Shown piece after piece: positions 31,756 to 44,238 of a DNA stretch of 64,000 nt (positions within the stretch are counted from its first letter, which is position 1; every line of letters begins with the position of its first letter). Position numbers and translations under genes: made by a program. Source of the DNA: Tetradesmus obliquus (taxonomy: Eukaryota > Chlorophyta > Chlorophyceae > Sphaeropleales > Scenedesmaceae); NCBI GenBank assembly GCA_030272155.1, contig CP126204.1, positions 2,409,501 through 2,473,500 of the forward strand, in the 5' to 3' direction. Below the pieces are notes generated by a model. It had not been told where the DNA came from and made no database searches. It saw nothing but the letters and a program-made list of their open reading frames with translations.

Positions 31756-32479
31756 GGGACCCTCGATGCCACTGACAGTGCGCCCTAGTGCAGCCCCCTT
31801 AGACTTTTTATTTTAATTTTCAGCAAAGCGGCCTCTGAGGCGATACAAAGTGTTTTGTGATAATAATCAAGTCATTCGGAGCTTTCAAGGTGCTGCAGAC
31901 CCCAGGCACCCAAGTTGAGGGCCAAAGTTACCAGTTTCACGCTATGGATGGTGATTCGAGGTGGTTTCTGCACAAATAGCAAAACATCTATATTTCATTG
32001 TTTTCTGGTCAAACCTCAGCGCGTGTCCAGTCCAGTGCTCAACATTGTTGCTCTTCCCAGCTTGGATGGAGGCCACTGCAGGACATCTGAGCTGAAAACA
32101 GAAATCCAATTCAACCGATGTAAAAGTGATTTTCATGTGCGGTTTTGCCTTGTCGTCGAGCTCTGGCTGACAGATCGATTTCAACTTTCTTCTACGTCAA
32201 TCACAGAACGCTGATCATCATCGATAATAATGGAGGCCCATGTTCTTACTACGTTCAAGCAGCACAAAGACAAACGGCTTCGTTAAACGTGACTTGATAT
32301 TTCGACTTTGCCCGTAGCCCAACGTCAGGGTCTGAAATCATCTCTTGATACGTTAAATGTTGTATATTTACCAGTCAAGCAGCAATTTTGGCTTTGGTGG
32401 CCAGCGTGAGAAGTGCAAAAAAGACTCGTTGAGACTCGCACCCCGGGGGTCACTTTCCCCAGTGGGCATCGAGGGTCCC
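31756..32479. repeat. Inverted 15-bp repeats bounding a compositionally distinct segment
   Basis: GGGACCCTCGATGCC (31756-31770) and GGCATCGAGGGTCCC (32465-32479) are exact reverse complements. Weaker matches flank them (CACTG and ATGATG-type blocks). They enclose about 700 bp that is poorer in CAG repeats. This could be a small non-autonomous DNA element; no target-site duplication was confirmed. Confidence 0.5.
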
Positions 32480-33146
32480 AAGGGTGGATGCATCATCGTA
32501 AAATTTACTCTTTCGTCTTGACACAGCGACGGGTAGATAGTTGGGTGGGGCTTGGATGCTGTGCATACAAGACCAAAAGGGACCTAAGGGCTTCTATCAG
32601 CAGATAATGGCCTCGATACCAATGAAGTTTCTCAAGTACGCCTTATAAGACTGTCGGCATGCCTGGACTGGCGCACGTGGAGCACATCACCCCACTGGGG
32701 AGCAGCGACACCCATCTGTAGCTGTTGAGGTAAGCTTTGCTTCGTAACTTTGTTAAATATGCACTTCGGGCTTGTCGTGATGGATGGTTGTGAACAGTGG
32801 CGGGATGCCAACATGGAATGTGTGCTGGCGTTCCGACGCTTTTAGCCTCCGTTGTTCGCATTGATGAAGACATTGGTTACTCTGAGCACGGCAGGTTCAG
32901 CTCACTAGCGCGTGGAAGGGACGTCATAATAGCTGAGGAATGGCACACCTGTGACGCCCACGCCGAGGCCTGTTACTGGCTTCGCCATCTACATGCAACT
33001 GTTGCTCATATTCATACTGGGCTTTGTGAGCCTGCTTGTGTGGTTCGCGGCTGCCTGTATCAACCTTGGTGGCAAGTTGTCCCAAACCTCTGGCAGCATA
33101 TCCGTGCCGTACGCGTAATGTTCTATCAACTTGTCGTGGCTTGCAG

Positions 33147-33449
33147 ATCGACTGGCCGGACGTTCCTGGCAGGGCCATGAAGTTGTCGGTTGGTCAGCTG
33201 TCCTGGACTGCCAAGTCAAGCAGCAGTTGGGTGCAGCTGACTGTGGCATACACTGGGAGCTTCAAAACTCAGCAGGCTAAAGAGGATTATAAGGACGCTT
33301 TTGGGGAAAACGTAGCAATGTTAGCAAACCGGCTGGCCGTGCCATTTGCCAGCAATCTACTGGCTAGAGTTGATGGCTGCATCGCCGGCAAAAGGCGGCC
33401 AGCAGAGCAGAGCAGTGCCACGGGCATTGCATGGTTGCTGCTTACATAG
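33147..33449 (+). CDS. Possible exon or small ORF of unknown function
   Basis: After a CTTGCAG acceptor at 33140-33146 an open frame runs to TAG at 33447-33449. From ATG 33177 it encodes 90 residues (MKLSVGQLSWTAKSSSSWVQ then LTVAYTGSFKTQQAKEDYKD). It has a balanced composition, unlike the repeat-derived frames. A TGTAA at about 33640 could be its poly(A) signal. No family was recognised. It could be the last exon of a plus-strand gene divergent from the dehydrogenase, or chance. Confidence 0.3.
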   Translation: MDWPDVPGRAMKLSVGQLSWTAKSSSSWVQLTVAYTGSFKTQQAKEDYKDAFGENVAMLANRLAVPFASNLLARVDGCIAGKRRPAEQSSATGIAWLLLT

Positions 33450-34256
33450 AGGCTTGTGGGCAATGGCAGAACTTGCAGGAAACAGCCCGCAGCCCTTTGA
33501 CTGCGCCAGATTACGCGGCACGGCAAGCCTTGCGGCAGGGCGTGCACTGCACCTCCTGAGGAGCAGCACAGCCTGCGGCAGTGATACGGCTGGCTTCTGG
33601 TGTGCAGCACCAGCTGGGGTGCGTGTGTCATAGCGTTGTTGTAAAGGGGTAGTTTTCTTTGTATTTTGCTGTGGTGTGTGTGGTGGCTGGTGCAGCTGGT
33701 GTGCCGTACAGCTGCTCATTGAGCAGAGGCTGACAGCGCACAGCCAGCAGGCGCATCAGCAGCAGCTTGCTAGCCGTGGGGGCATGTGAGTTTACCTTGC
33801 TGCTGGCTGGCTTTGCTGTCTTCTGTGTGCAGCTGCCTACAGTCGGTTCATACGCCAGTCAGGTGTGGGCTGTGCCGTACCCGCTCACAAGCAAGTGAGC
33901 AGGGTTGCGAACCTGCGCGTGCTGTTGTTTTGGCATACAACTTGATTTCAGGAGCCCAGACACTGCTTCCCTTGTGTGGCAAGACACAAATGGCCAGAGC
34001 TTGTGTTTCCTACATCATGTACTGCTGCGCAATCAGGTGTTGCTCTGATACTATCTGCAGAAATTTGTTCGATTGATCTGTGCCTGGCAGTCTTGCTGCG
34101 CCTGCTGATGCTGGCTGCTGCGGCGGTCTACATTGTGCGGCATAACACAGCGCACTGCTGTGCTGCTTTCACAGCTGATCAGCCAGCTGTGCTTTGGTTT
34201 GTGGCTTCACTTCTTCCTCAACGCACGCCTGGTCAACGTAATAGAACACCAACAGC

Positions 34257-34748
34257 ATGAGCACTACACTGATTGATGTACGCGGACCTTCGGCATGTGC
34301 TTTGGTGGGCTGCCTGTTGATCCACAACAGCCGCAGCTGCGGACACATGCATCCTGTTTGTTTAATTTGTCACTGTCACCGCAAGCACAGCTTGCAGGAG
34401 CAGTGCCTGCTGTGCTGCTGCTCTGAAAGCGTGCATGCGAACTCTTGTGTTCGCTGTCGTGGTTCTTTGCCTGAGCTTGTACTGTGATGTGACTCATGCT
34501 ACTGCTTGCGTTGAAGGTGTGGGCAGGCTGCTGCGGTCTGCTGCAGCACAGGAGGTGCCATGCAGCTATTTTGTCGGCTGCTTTTGGCAGCTGTAGCACC
34601 TGCGCACGAGCGTGGGCAGTCAGTATGCAGCGCTTGCAAGCTGTGCGTGCTGCCTAACAAGCATTGTCAATGTGGCCGACAAAGGCGCTACCACAAACCT
34701 CTAGCGGTTGAGCTTGGCGGTGTGTCTGATCCGATGTCAGGGGCTTGA
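34257..34748 (+). other. Two small Cys-rich ORFs of unknown status
   Basis: 34257-34487 (76 codons) contains CGHMHPVCLICHCH and QEQCLLCCCSES. 34560-34748 (62 codons) contains CSACKLCVLPNKHCQCGRQR. The spacing of Cys and His looks zinc-binding, but the surrounding DNA is TGC-rich, which alone yields Cys codons. No splice model joins them. Confidence 0.15.
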
Positions 34749-35491
34749 TTTTACGAGTTGAGCAGTTGTGGGCTCGATACCAGGAGCTCGCGCAACATGC
34801 TGCTGCACGCCTGTCACCGGGTGTGTTGTGCATGTAGTCGCTTTGTTGGATCATGGGTTTGACCAGGTTTGACCAGGGAGATGTGGCGTGTTTGTTTGCA
34901 TCCAGTTTGCGGCTTGTGTGTAGCTGGAGCTAGCGCTTGTGCGTGGCTGAAGCAGTGTCTGTGTGCATCTGCATGGCTTCACGGGTAGGCTGTGTGGTCT
35001 GCGCCTTGTTTGTTACTGCACTGATGTTAGCATTGCTCAGCCGGGGAGTGTTGCGTTGAATGCAAAGGCGCACGTGCTGCTGCCTTGCAACACATGTGCC
35101 TGGTATACGCCTGGTGTGGTTGCTCTGATGGACAAAAGGCAGCGTACAGCAGCGCAGTGCACGCATGCACATAACCATTTTGCTGCTGCAGCTGCTGTTG
35201 CTGAGATCATGCATCGCTGGTACTGACAGCGTTGACTTCTGTCACAGATGTAAATGGGCACAGCAGTTGGAAGGTTGATTTGTGCGCACAGGCCACGTAG
35301 GCTTTTACAGTGTGCCGGCCACCTGCTGGACGGCTGCGCACCGCCACCACACATTGCACCCTTCAGCTGTTGGAGCGAGCCCGTTCGTTTGAGCTAAGCT
35401 GGGACCTTAACCGAACATATGTTGCTTTATGCGCTACTGACACTGCATCACATGTGGTGTTTTGCTTGCTCTGCTGCTTGCGCTGCTGCAG

Positions 35492-38400
35492 AACCTGATG
35501 GGCCAGTTTGGCAGCGCGCAGCTGCGCTTCTTCAGGCAGCTCTGCACAGCAGCAAAGGTGGGCACGCGTGCAGCGAGTGTGTTATATCTGCTATTGTGTG
35601 TGTTTCCAGAGTGGCGGCCTGCTTAGGGCTCTGGGGATAGGCTGGCTCCATGTTCTGATGTGCAGCACATCAAGATTTGCTGCTTGATACCTGCAGTGAG
35701 CTACACAGCATCACACTTTCCTACATCAGGTCACAGCTCCCTGGTGCTGTACTGCTGTTTCTGATGCATATGTTTTGCCGTCTTTTCCGTAACGGCTTTT
35801 GTTAATGTAACAACATATGCAACATTTGTAACAGGTGGACACAGTGGTGCGGCTGTGTGAAGAGGCACTAGCGGCAGGCATATGCCCAGTGCTGGGCATA
35901 CAGAGCATTGGAGAGGCGCGCACTACTGTGTTTCTCAACACCTCAATCAAAATATGAAAAAAAACCTGTCTAACGCCTCACCGCTGTGCTCCTGCTCCTC
36001 CTCCTTTTCTTTCTGGTGCTGCTGTCACATCCACCTTTTGACACACCACACTTGCTTCTGCCGCCTTCTGGTACAGGTGGATACGGTGGTGCGGCTGTGT
36101 GAGGAGGCGCTGGCAGCAGGCATGTGTCCAGTGGTGGGCATACAGAGCACCGGAGAGGCGCGCACTGCGCAATATGTGGCAAGTTTGACCGCCAAGGCTG
36201 GCGGAGACAGTGATGACCTTGCTTTCGAGAGCTTTGTGGAGCCTGCAGCACTCATCCTGAGCAGCTTTATCGAGAAGCACCTGATGGAGTACCCAGGTGC
36301 GTGGAGATGTAGCGTGCAAGGAAGCGTGTGGGGTAGATGGATGCTGTATTGGGGAGCGCACGAGCTGGTGCAGGTGCAGCTGATTTTTGCATCATGGTGG
36401 CCAGCTTGACTGCCAAGGCTGGTGGGGACAGCGAGGACCTTGCTTTCGAGAGCTTTGTGGAGCCTGCAGCACTGATTCTGAGCTCGTTTATCGAGAAGCA
36501 CCTGATGGAGCACCCAGGTGAGTGGAGATGTGGTGTGTGGGGGTTGAAATGTGCCGTGTTGCGCAGAGGGTGTGCTGGTGTCTGTGTGCACGTGCCAGCA
36601 TTTTGAGAGCTTTGTGGGGCCTGCAGCACTCATCCTGAGCAGCTTTTGTAACAGCTTTATCGAGAAGCACCTGATAGAGTATCCAGGTGCGTGGAGATGC
36701 GGCGCGCGGGGAGGTGTCTGGGGTTGATAGTCGCTGTGCCAGGCTCTATGTTGCTGGCTGCGTGTCTGGCAATCACGTTTCACGCGTATGATCCCCAGCC
36801 GTTTCTGATGCTGTTGACCTGCTGAGGTGCAGGAGCAGAGCTGCTGCTGGAACAAATGAACAAATTATAAACAGCACGCTAGAGTGTTAAACAACAACAC
36901 TTTCTTCTAGCCATCGCTGTTCACCGTCAACATTTCTGGTGTGTTGCAGGCTCTCAGCTGCTGCTTGAGCGCTCCAAGAAGCTGGTGCTGCCCAAGAACC
37001 CCCTGGACGACCTGATTGACCGCCTGGGCGGGCCCAGCCAGGTGGGTAACACATCACTGTGTTAGCAACATACCACAAGGAGAAGTGTGCAGAGTGAGGG
37101 CGTAATGGGATCGCCAGCTTGAGACGCTGAAGCCGGCTGCAAACTAAAATGACTATTTCAGTTTACTGGACATGCAGCAGCTGTCAGCCAGCAGCTGCCG
37201 ATCAAGCCGTCATCTGAATGTTAGTACAATTTCCAACTGTGTTATATGACGTGTTGCAGGTGGCGGAGATGACTGGCCGCCTCAAGCGCATGGAGCGCGC
37301 ACAGGGTGGCGGCTACAAGTACGTCAGCAGGACAGAGTTTTTCGGCGGCTGCAGCGTCGACGATGTGAGTGCGTGGGGTGACTATAGGGATCTCTGCTGC
37401 CTTGTGCTGCGCAGTCGCCTGGCATGTGTGATGTTTGAGGACAATTATGATTCATCGATGTTACTGCCATTATTGCTAGAGCTGGTCAACGCTCTGGAGC
37501 ACACCGAGTTCCAGCAAAGCCCAAGCGTGCGGCCATCATCAGCGACGCCAACAACTCTGTCTCACTCATCGTCTATGTGGCCATCATCAGCCCTAGCGTG
37601 TACTGACGGAGATTCTGCATCGCTCCTTGTTTGCAATGCTTCCCACAGGTCAACATCCTGGAGCGCACCGCCTTCCAGCAGGGCACCAAGCGCGTGGCCA
37701 CCATCAACAATTTTGACAAAACTACCTCACTGATCTTCATGTGGCTGTTATATGTGCAGGTCAACATCCTGGAGCGCACCGCCTTCCAGCAGGGCGCCAA
37801 GCGCGTGGCCATCATCAGCGATGCTGCCAGCGCCGGCATCAGCCTGCACGCCGACAAGGGCGCAGCCAACAAGGCGCAGCGCGTGCAGATCACGCTGGAG
37901 CTGGCCTGGAGCGCGGACAAAACAGTGCAGCAGCTGGGGCGCACGCACAGGTGCATACTGCTTTGCAAACATGTATGTTGAACTTGCATCTTCAAGATCG
38001 AGCCACCCAACATCTGCAGCACCATATGCATGTACTTCTGCAAGTCAACCCAACCTATCCCTGCTTGTGATTGGCTGCTTTGCATCCCTGCAGGTCAAAC
38101 CAGGCGCAGCCGCCCTCTAAACATTGGTTCCAGCAACATCTGCGGAGAGCATTGCTTCCCCAGCACACTCGAAACATATGCCTACCTGTCTTATAACTGC
38201 CTGCAGGTCCAACCAAGCGCAGCCGCCCATCTATAAGATCGTGTCAACAAACATTTGCGGCGAGCACCGCTTTGCAAGCGCAGTGGCGCACCGCCTGCAG
38301 CAGCTTGGGGCGCTCACGCAGGGCGACAGGCGGGCCGCCAGTGCCAGCGAAGCCCTGGCGTCATTCAACCTGCAGACGAAGTGAGTAACGAGTTGCGTGC

Positions 38401-40490
38401 TTTGTTGTGACCGAATGTTATGTTTGCTACACCCGCTTGCTTGTGGTACTGCTGGGGGATCATGCAAAGTGAGACAGGCGCGCTGGCCTCCTTCAACCTA
38501 CTGCAGACCAAGTGAGCGCATTTTTACAATTCATTTGATCTGGATAGTACACTTGGTCGCATGCTTGCTTCTTATGCTGCGGGGGCTCCCGCAGGGAGAC
38601 AGGCGTTTCCTCCTGCAGGTGGGCGCACGACACGGTGAAGATCCTGCTCAGCCTGATCTAGCCTTGCCGCTACAGTGATGACCCTGCCTGGCCACTCAAT
38701 CCCCTGTGCTGCTGCTGCTGCTGCTGCTTTTCTGATGCTTTTTGCCTGCAGGTGGGCGCACAATGCGCTGACAATCCTGCTAGGCCTCATCCAATCCCGC
38801 TACTGCAAGGACACTACCTACATGAGCCTAAACCCTCCCTGGCTGGAGGACATGATGCGGGAGGGGCTGCCTGAGGGCCAAGAGCTGCCAGAGCCGGGTG
38901 CGTTGTCATTTTTGTGTTGTAACTAGCTGCTTTTGTGGTTTTGCATAACTTGCCATACCTTGCAAAACATGGGGTTTGAAGGGCTGCCTGAGGCCAGGAG
39001 CTGCCAGAGCCGGGTGAGTGTGGTTACATCTTGTGTTACTGCATGTGTTATAACGCGTTGTTGTTGACGATTTTCACTGCCGGCAAAACCAACGCATGAG
39101 CTGCCTAATTCAAAAGGCGAGATTCCGGCGGGGCTGCATCAGGGCAGGGGCTGTCAAAACCTCTGGGTGGGCCATCAATTACGTCATATAATATGGGTTA
39201 CACCATGTGAAACTTCGGCTGACAGCAACGTCTTGCAAGCTTGGCGTGTGAGATAAAAAAAGGCCAGTCATGAAGGGTGGTGCAGCTGAGCATTGCTTGC
39301 TGCATAACTAAACAATTCACACCAAACCAAACCATTCGACGCCGCATATCTTCCTGCAGGCTTGGATGCATACAAAGCGCGGCTGGAGGCGCTTCTGCAC
39401 CGCTGCTGTGACAAGGCCTGGCTGCTGCTGGTGTCTGCTGGGCTGGAACGCTCTAAATAAGTGTGCCAACTCAGCTTATTGTAATTGCCACGCACCATGT
39501 TGCTGCAGGCACTGCTGGCTACACAGCGCGGCGGGAGGCGGTTTCTGGACCGCTGGTGTGGCAAGGCCTGGCTGCTGCTGGTGTCTGCTGGGCTGGTACG
39601 CTCCAGCGAGTGTGCCAACTCAACTTACTGTGAATCCCACGCACCATGCTGCTGCAGGCACTGCTGGCTACACAGCGCGGCGGGAGGCGTTTCTGGACCG
39701 CTGGTGTGACAAGGCCTCTGCGCTGCTGGTGTCTGCTGGCCTGGTGGGCAGCAAAAAGGGCGCCAGTGTGCACGCGCTGCTGAACAAGCTGCTGGGCATG
39801 CGTGTGGAGATGCAGGGCCAGCTCTTCGGCTACTTCAGCGCGATTCTGGACAAGGTGGGTTTTGTTTTACGGCTGATTGCTGTTGAATTGTAGTATAATA
39901 TAAGTCAGGCAATTGCGGAGGGGCTACTGCGCTATTTAAGTCAAGGCGGTGAAGCTGAGGTGAGCTGGCTGTTTTCTTGTCCCTTGTATGTATGCCTGGT
40001 AGCGCATGTTGCGCTGCTGAACAAGCTGCTGGGCATGCGCGTGGAGATGCAGGGCCGGCTCTTCGGCTACTTCAGCGCCATCTTGGACAAGGTGAGGTGC
40101 AGCTGTCTTTATGAAGGTTCGGCTACTTCAGCGCCATCTTGGACGAGGTGAGGTGCAGCTGTCTTTATGAAGGTTCAATTGTGAACGTTTGGCTGTTGAG
40201 TGTTATGTTTGGGAAGATGCAGGGGTAGCTCCTTGGCTACTCCAGCGCAATTTTGAAGGGGTTGAGGGGAGGCGCGTTGTAGCGTCACTCATATTTACGC
40301 GCTTATTCAGCTAGCTGCTACAGGGTATGGCCGGAAAGTGGCTCTAGGCGCCTCTACCGAAAAGAAGGCACCATAGCAGCATCTAGTTGTGAACAGGAGC
40401 CCGATGCACCGCACCTGTTGTGCAGAGCCAGAAACGACGCGGCCAGAGTGCACCCGTGCCTTTCTTAGCGTGTGTGTTGACCTGTCCAAG

Positions 40491-40554
<64 letters not shown>

Positions 40555-43500
40555 GCTGCACTTTAGGTGGTGTCTGCTGCCAAAAAGAGCGGCAAGTACG
40601 AAGGCAACGGCATCATCAAGCCGGGCTGCGACATCATCACGCTCTCGTGAGTGCGCTGATGCCATATGTGCACAGCACAAGTCGAAATGGCACAAGCTGA
40701 AATGGTCTGCTAGCAGCACATTGATATGTCATGCGCAGGCGTGCTCTTGCTATATCACAAGTATCACGGTGTCGCTGCCGGCTGCTGTTGTTGTGTGGTG
40801 TCGCAGTGCAGGAGCCGAAAGGAGCGGTACCAGCAGCCCTTCATTTGTGCTGTTCGTTGCTGCGATATATCAAAGTTGATAACATTATTGCTGATAATGT
40901 TGTGTGTGTTTCTGTTTTTGTGCGCTGCAGGAGCCAGAAGGAGATCTGCCACCACCCCAACGGAGCAGCGCCCACCTGCCTCACCACATTCCAGATGGAC
41001 AGGGGAGTGTCTTTTGCCAAGGCACAGAAGCTGCTAGAGGAGGAGGTGGGAACTGTTGCGTTATGTTATGTTATGTTACCTTGAACAACACTAACAAGCC
41101 GTTGATGGTGGCTAGGCTGGAGCCAGAAACAGGAATGGCATGTAGCTGTAGCATGCTGCCGGTGTAGCCAAGCAGTCACACATAGTTCTGTGCATGTCAC
41201 CGAGCTGACCATTGTTGCACGCTGCCACAACCGTCATCCTTTCTGCCCGCAGCTGAAGAGCGTGCGCGAGCAGCTGGGAGAAGAGGCGGTGGATCGCTGC
41301 ATGGCAGGCTTCTACTACTCCGACTCTGCCACCACGCGCCACTATGCGCTGATCCTCCCACGCAACGAGAAGGGCGTGCGCGAGTACCGCGACACGCGCA
41401 GCAGGAACAAGGTTTACTTCAAGCGCGCGCAGTACTTCAGGGTGGTGCGGCCAACAACCGGCGTGCTGGCATCTGACATCCACTTTGATGTGAGTCGCAA
41501 TATGGATGTAGATCGTGATGTATGCACGTAACCTGTGTGCACAATGTGCAAGGGTATGCTTCGAATGCCAGAACGACTTGTGCTCAGGTATCTGCGGGAC
41601 GCATGCAATCGTTCAGGTGTGGTTGACTTGGGCAGTAAGTTTGGATGTGTTTGATTTTGCACCATCGGTCTGTTGCCACAACTGCATCAGGTAGAGTCAT
41701 TCGGCTTAGCCGCCACTCGTCTGAACCGCACGCCTGCATTTCACGCGCCTGCATGTTACATACATACTCTTGCGGTTTGCCGTATGCAACTGCTGTGTCC
41801 TTGCTTGCCAGCTAACCACATGCCTGGCGCAACACAACGCTTGCCGGCAAGCTTCAAGTGCACACTAGGCAACTTACACGTTTGTGCTTACTGTGCTGTG
41901 CAGGAACTACGCGAGAAGTTTGTACGCATGAGGGACAGCCGCACTATGGAGAGGCCCTGGACAACCGCCTACGAGTCAGGTGCGCGCCAGCACGCATGCC
42001 CGTGATAGGGTTTAGAGTTTGGGTTTAGGATGGAACCCTAAACCCTACGTCCCCACACTGGCAGGTGTTTGGCGAGCTGCAAGAGCACCCGACCGCCGCT
42101 ACACATACCGTATCAGCTGCAACTGGCTTCTGGCAATCTGCGTTCCCGTGGCCTGCAGCGCATTAAGTCAGCAGCATTTGCAGGCTTTGCCATGCAATGC
42201 AAGCGCTGCTGCACAATGCGCCTCCACTGCGATCAAGCAACGCTCAGCTTTGTTGCTTGCTGCACTGAAACCTGCAGGCCTGGACAAGCGCCAGATGCCG
42301 CTTGACCTGCTTTTTGCTGCCTTTTTATTCAACGACTATCGCTTGTTATATTTTTCAACCTTACCTGCAGGCCTGGACAAGCGCCATGTTCCGCTCAACC
42401 TGCTGACTGGCAGTGTGCTGCCGCTGCTGACCACGATCAGCCGAGTGGCACAGAATTACAGGAACGCCCACAACAACGCGAGGCGCCTGCCGGTGGGTAA
42501 CACAACAGCTAGCCCAGCAGCAGCAGCAGCAGCAGCAGCAGCATCATAGGCAGCACTAATATCCGTCTAAGCCTCGCCACGCAGCATAACACCCAGTGCT
42601 GATGCTCCCGTTGTCGTCATACTCTTGCCAGGTGTCAGGCGCGCCCAAAGCTGACAATCCCCCTCCTTCTTGCTGTTTCTGCCTGTGCTTGCAGCTGGTG
42701 CGCGTGGAGACATCTGACACGCAGCAGCGCTTCATTGGCATCAGTGTGCCAGATGTCATGCTCAACACCATGCTGTCAGCACTCAGAAACCTGGAGCACC
42801 TGGACCCAGAGCAGCGAGCACGCATGCAGAAGCAACAAGCTAGCCGCAAGGGCAGTGCAGGCCTCAAGGCAGCAGCAGCAGCGGCAGGGACGGAGAGCGG
42901 TGCTGCTGCTGCTGCTGCAGCAGGTGCTGCTGCTGCTGGCAATGCTGACATTAGGAAGCTGCTGGGCAAGCATGCAGAAACACCAGCAGCAGCAGCAGCA
43001 GCAGCACCAGGCTTGAGCTTGAGCTTCCCGCCAGGCCTGGACCCAGCAGTGCTGAGTGCGCTCACTGCTGCTTCAGCAGCAGTCGACAGCAGCGTGTCAC
43101 TGCTAGGCGGAGCAGCAGCAGCAGCACCAGCTGCAGCCATGCAGTGTGACGATGAAGCCACAGAGGCAGCAGCAGCAGCAGCAGCTGACGAGCCTGAAGG
43201 TGAAAGCAGCAGCAGCAGTGGCAGCGAGGACGAGGATGAGTCATCAGAAGAAGAGATGCTTGCGCAGCGCAGCGCACGCAGCAGCAAACAGCCAAAAGCG
43301 AGCCGCAAGCCGCGCCGCCGCAGCAGCAGCAAGCCGCGTATGACGCGCGCGGACGCGGCAGCAGCAGAGCAGGCGGCGCGCCACGCTGCTGGTGCTTCGC
43401 GTGCCGGCCCTGCAGCAAAGGACCGAGTGACAGTGGATTTGGCAGCAGCTGGCCTGTGGGAAGAGTGTGAGGGGGAGCTTGTGATGCGTGCTGGTGGTGC

Positions 43501-44207
43501 TGATTCTGCTGGTGGTGCTGGTGTGAGCTGGAAGAAGTATGCTGGCGCTGCTGCTGCTGCTGCTGGATCAGGCAAGCGCGGCAGGCGTGGAGCTGCTGCA
43601 GCAGCAGCAGCAGCAGGGACTGGCCGGCGGGGCCGGCCGCGCAAGCAGGACTGGATTGCTTCAGATGATGAGGAGTCAGCAGAAGAGAGTGACAGTGAGA
43701 CTGCGAGTGAGAGTGAGGCAGCAGCAGATGAGGCAGATGAGGCAGATTCCGAGGTGCTGGTGGAATCAGATGCTGAGGAGGCAGCTGACAGTGATGCTGA
43801 AGCTGGCAATGCAGCAGCAGCAGCAGCAGTTGGCAGGTGGGGCCGCAAGGGATCCCGTAGCAGCAGGAGCAGCAGCAGCGACAGGGCAGCAGCTAAGCTG
43901 GACAGCTTGCGGCGTGCTGCCAAGGCGGCTGCAGCTAGGGCGGCTGCTGCTGCTGCTGGTGTTGGTGGTGCTACAGCAGCACATGATGGCAGCACTGATG
44001 CGGCTGCTGCTGCCCCAGCTGAGGAGGGGCAGCAGCAGAACAGCAGCACTTTTGCTGCAGCTGCAGATGCAGAGGATTTTGATGCTGACATGTCTGCTGA
44101 TGATGAGGTGGAGGAGGATGAGGGTGTTGCTGAGGTGGATGAGCTGCCTGAGTTGAGGCCCAAAAAGAAACAGCAGCAGCAGCAGCAGCAGCGCAAGGCT
44201 GGTAAGG

Positions 44208-44238
<31 letters not shown>

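Larger units (their letters stand above)
31406..35226. other. Single-copy region between the two duplicated blocks
   Basis: This stretch is seen once here because the window ends before its expected second copy. The left end should hold the dehydrogenase promoter; no clear TATA box was found. 31.8-32.65 kb has fewer CAG tracts and more A/T than the rest. 33.66-35.2 kb is TGTGCTG-rich and resembles a long algal 3' UTR or a non-coding spacer. ORFs up to 137 codons occur but none resembles a known family. Confidence 0.6.

Noticed and set aside
33141..34800. Possible tRNA or other structured RNA genes (GGGTTGCGAACC at about 33902, GGCTCGATACC at about 34771)
   Set aside because: T-arm-like strings only; no matching acceptor stem, D-arm or anticodon arm could be drawn around them.
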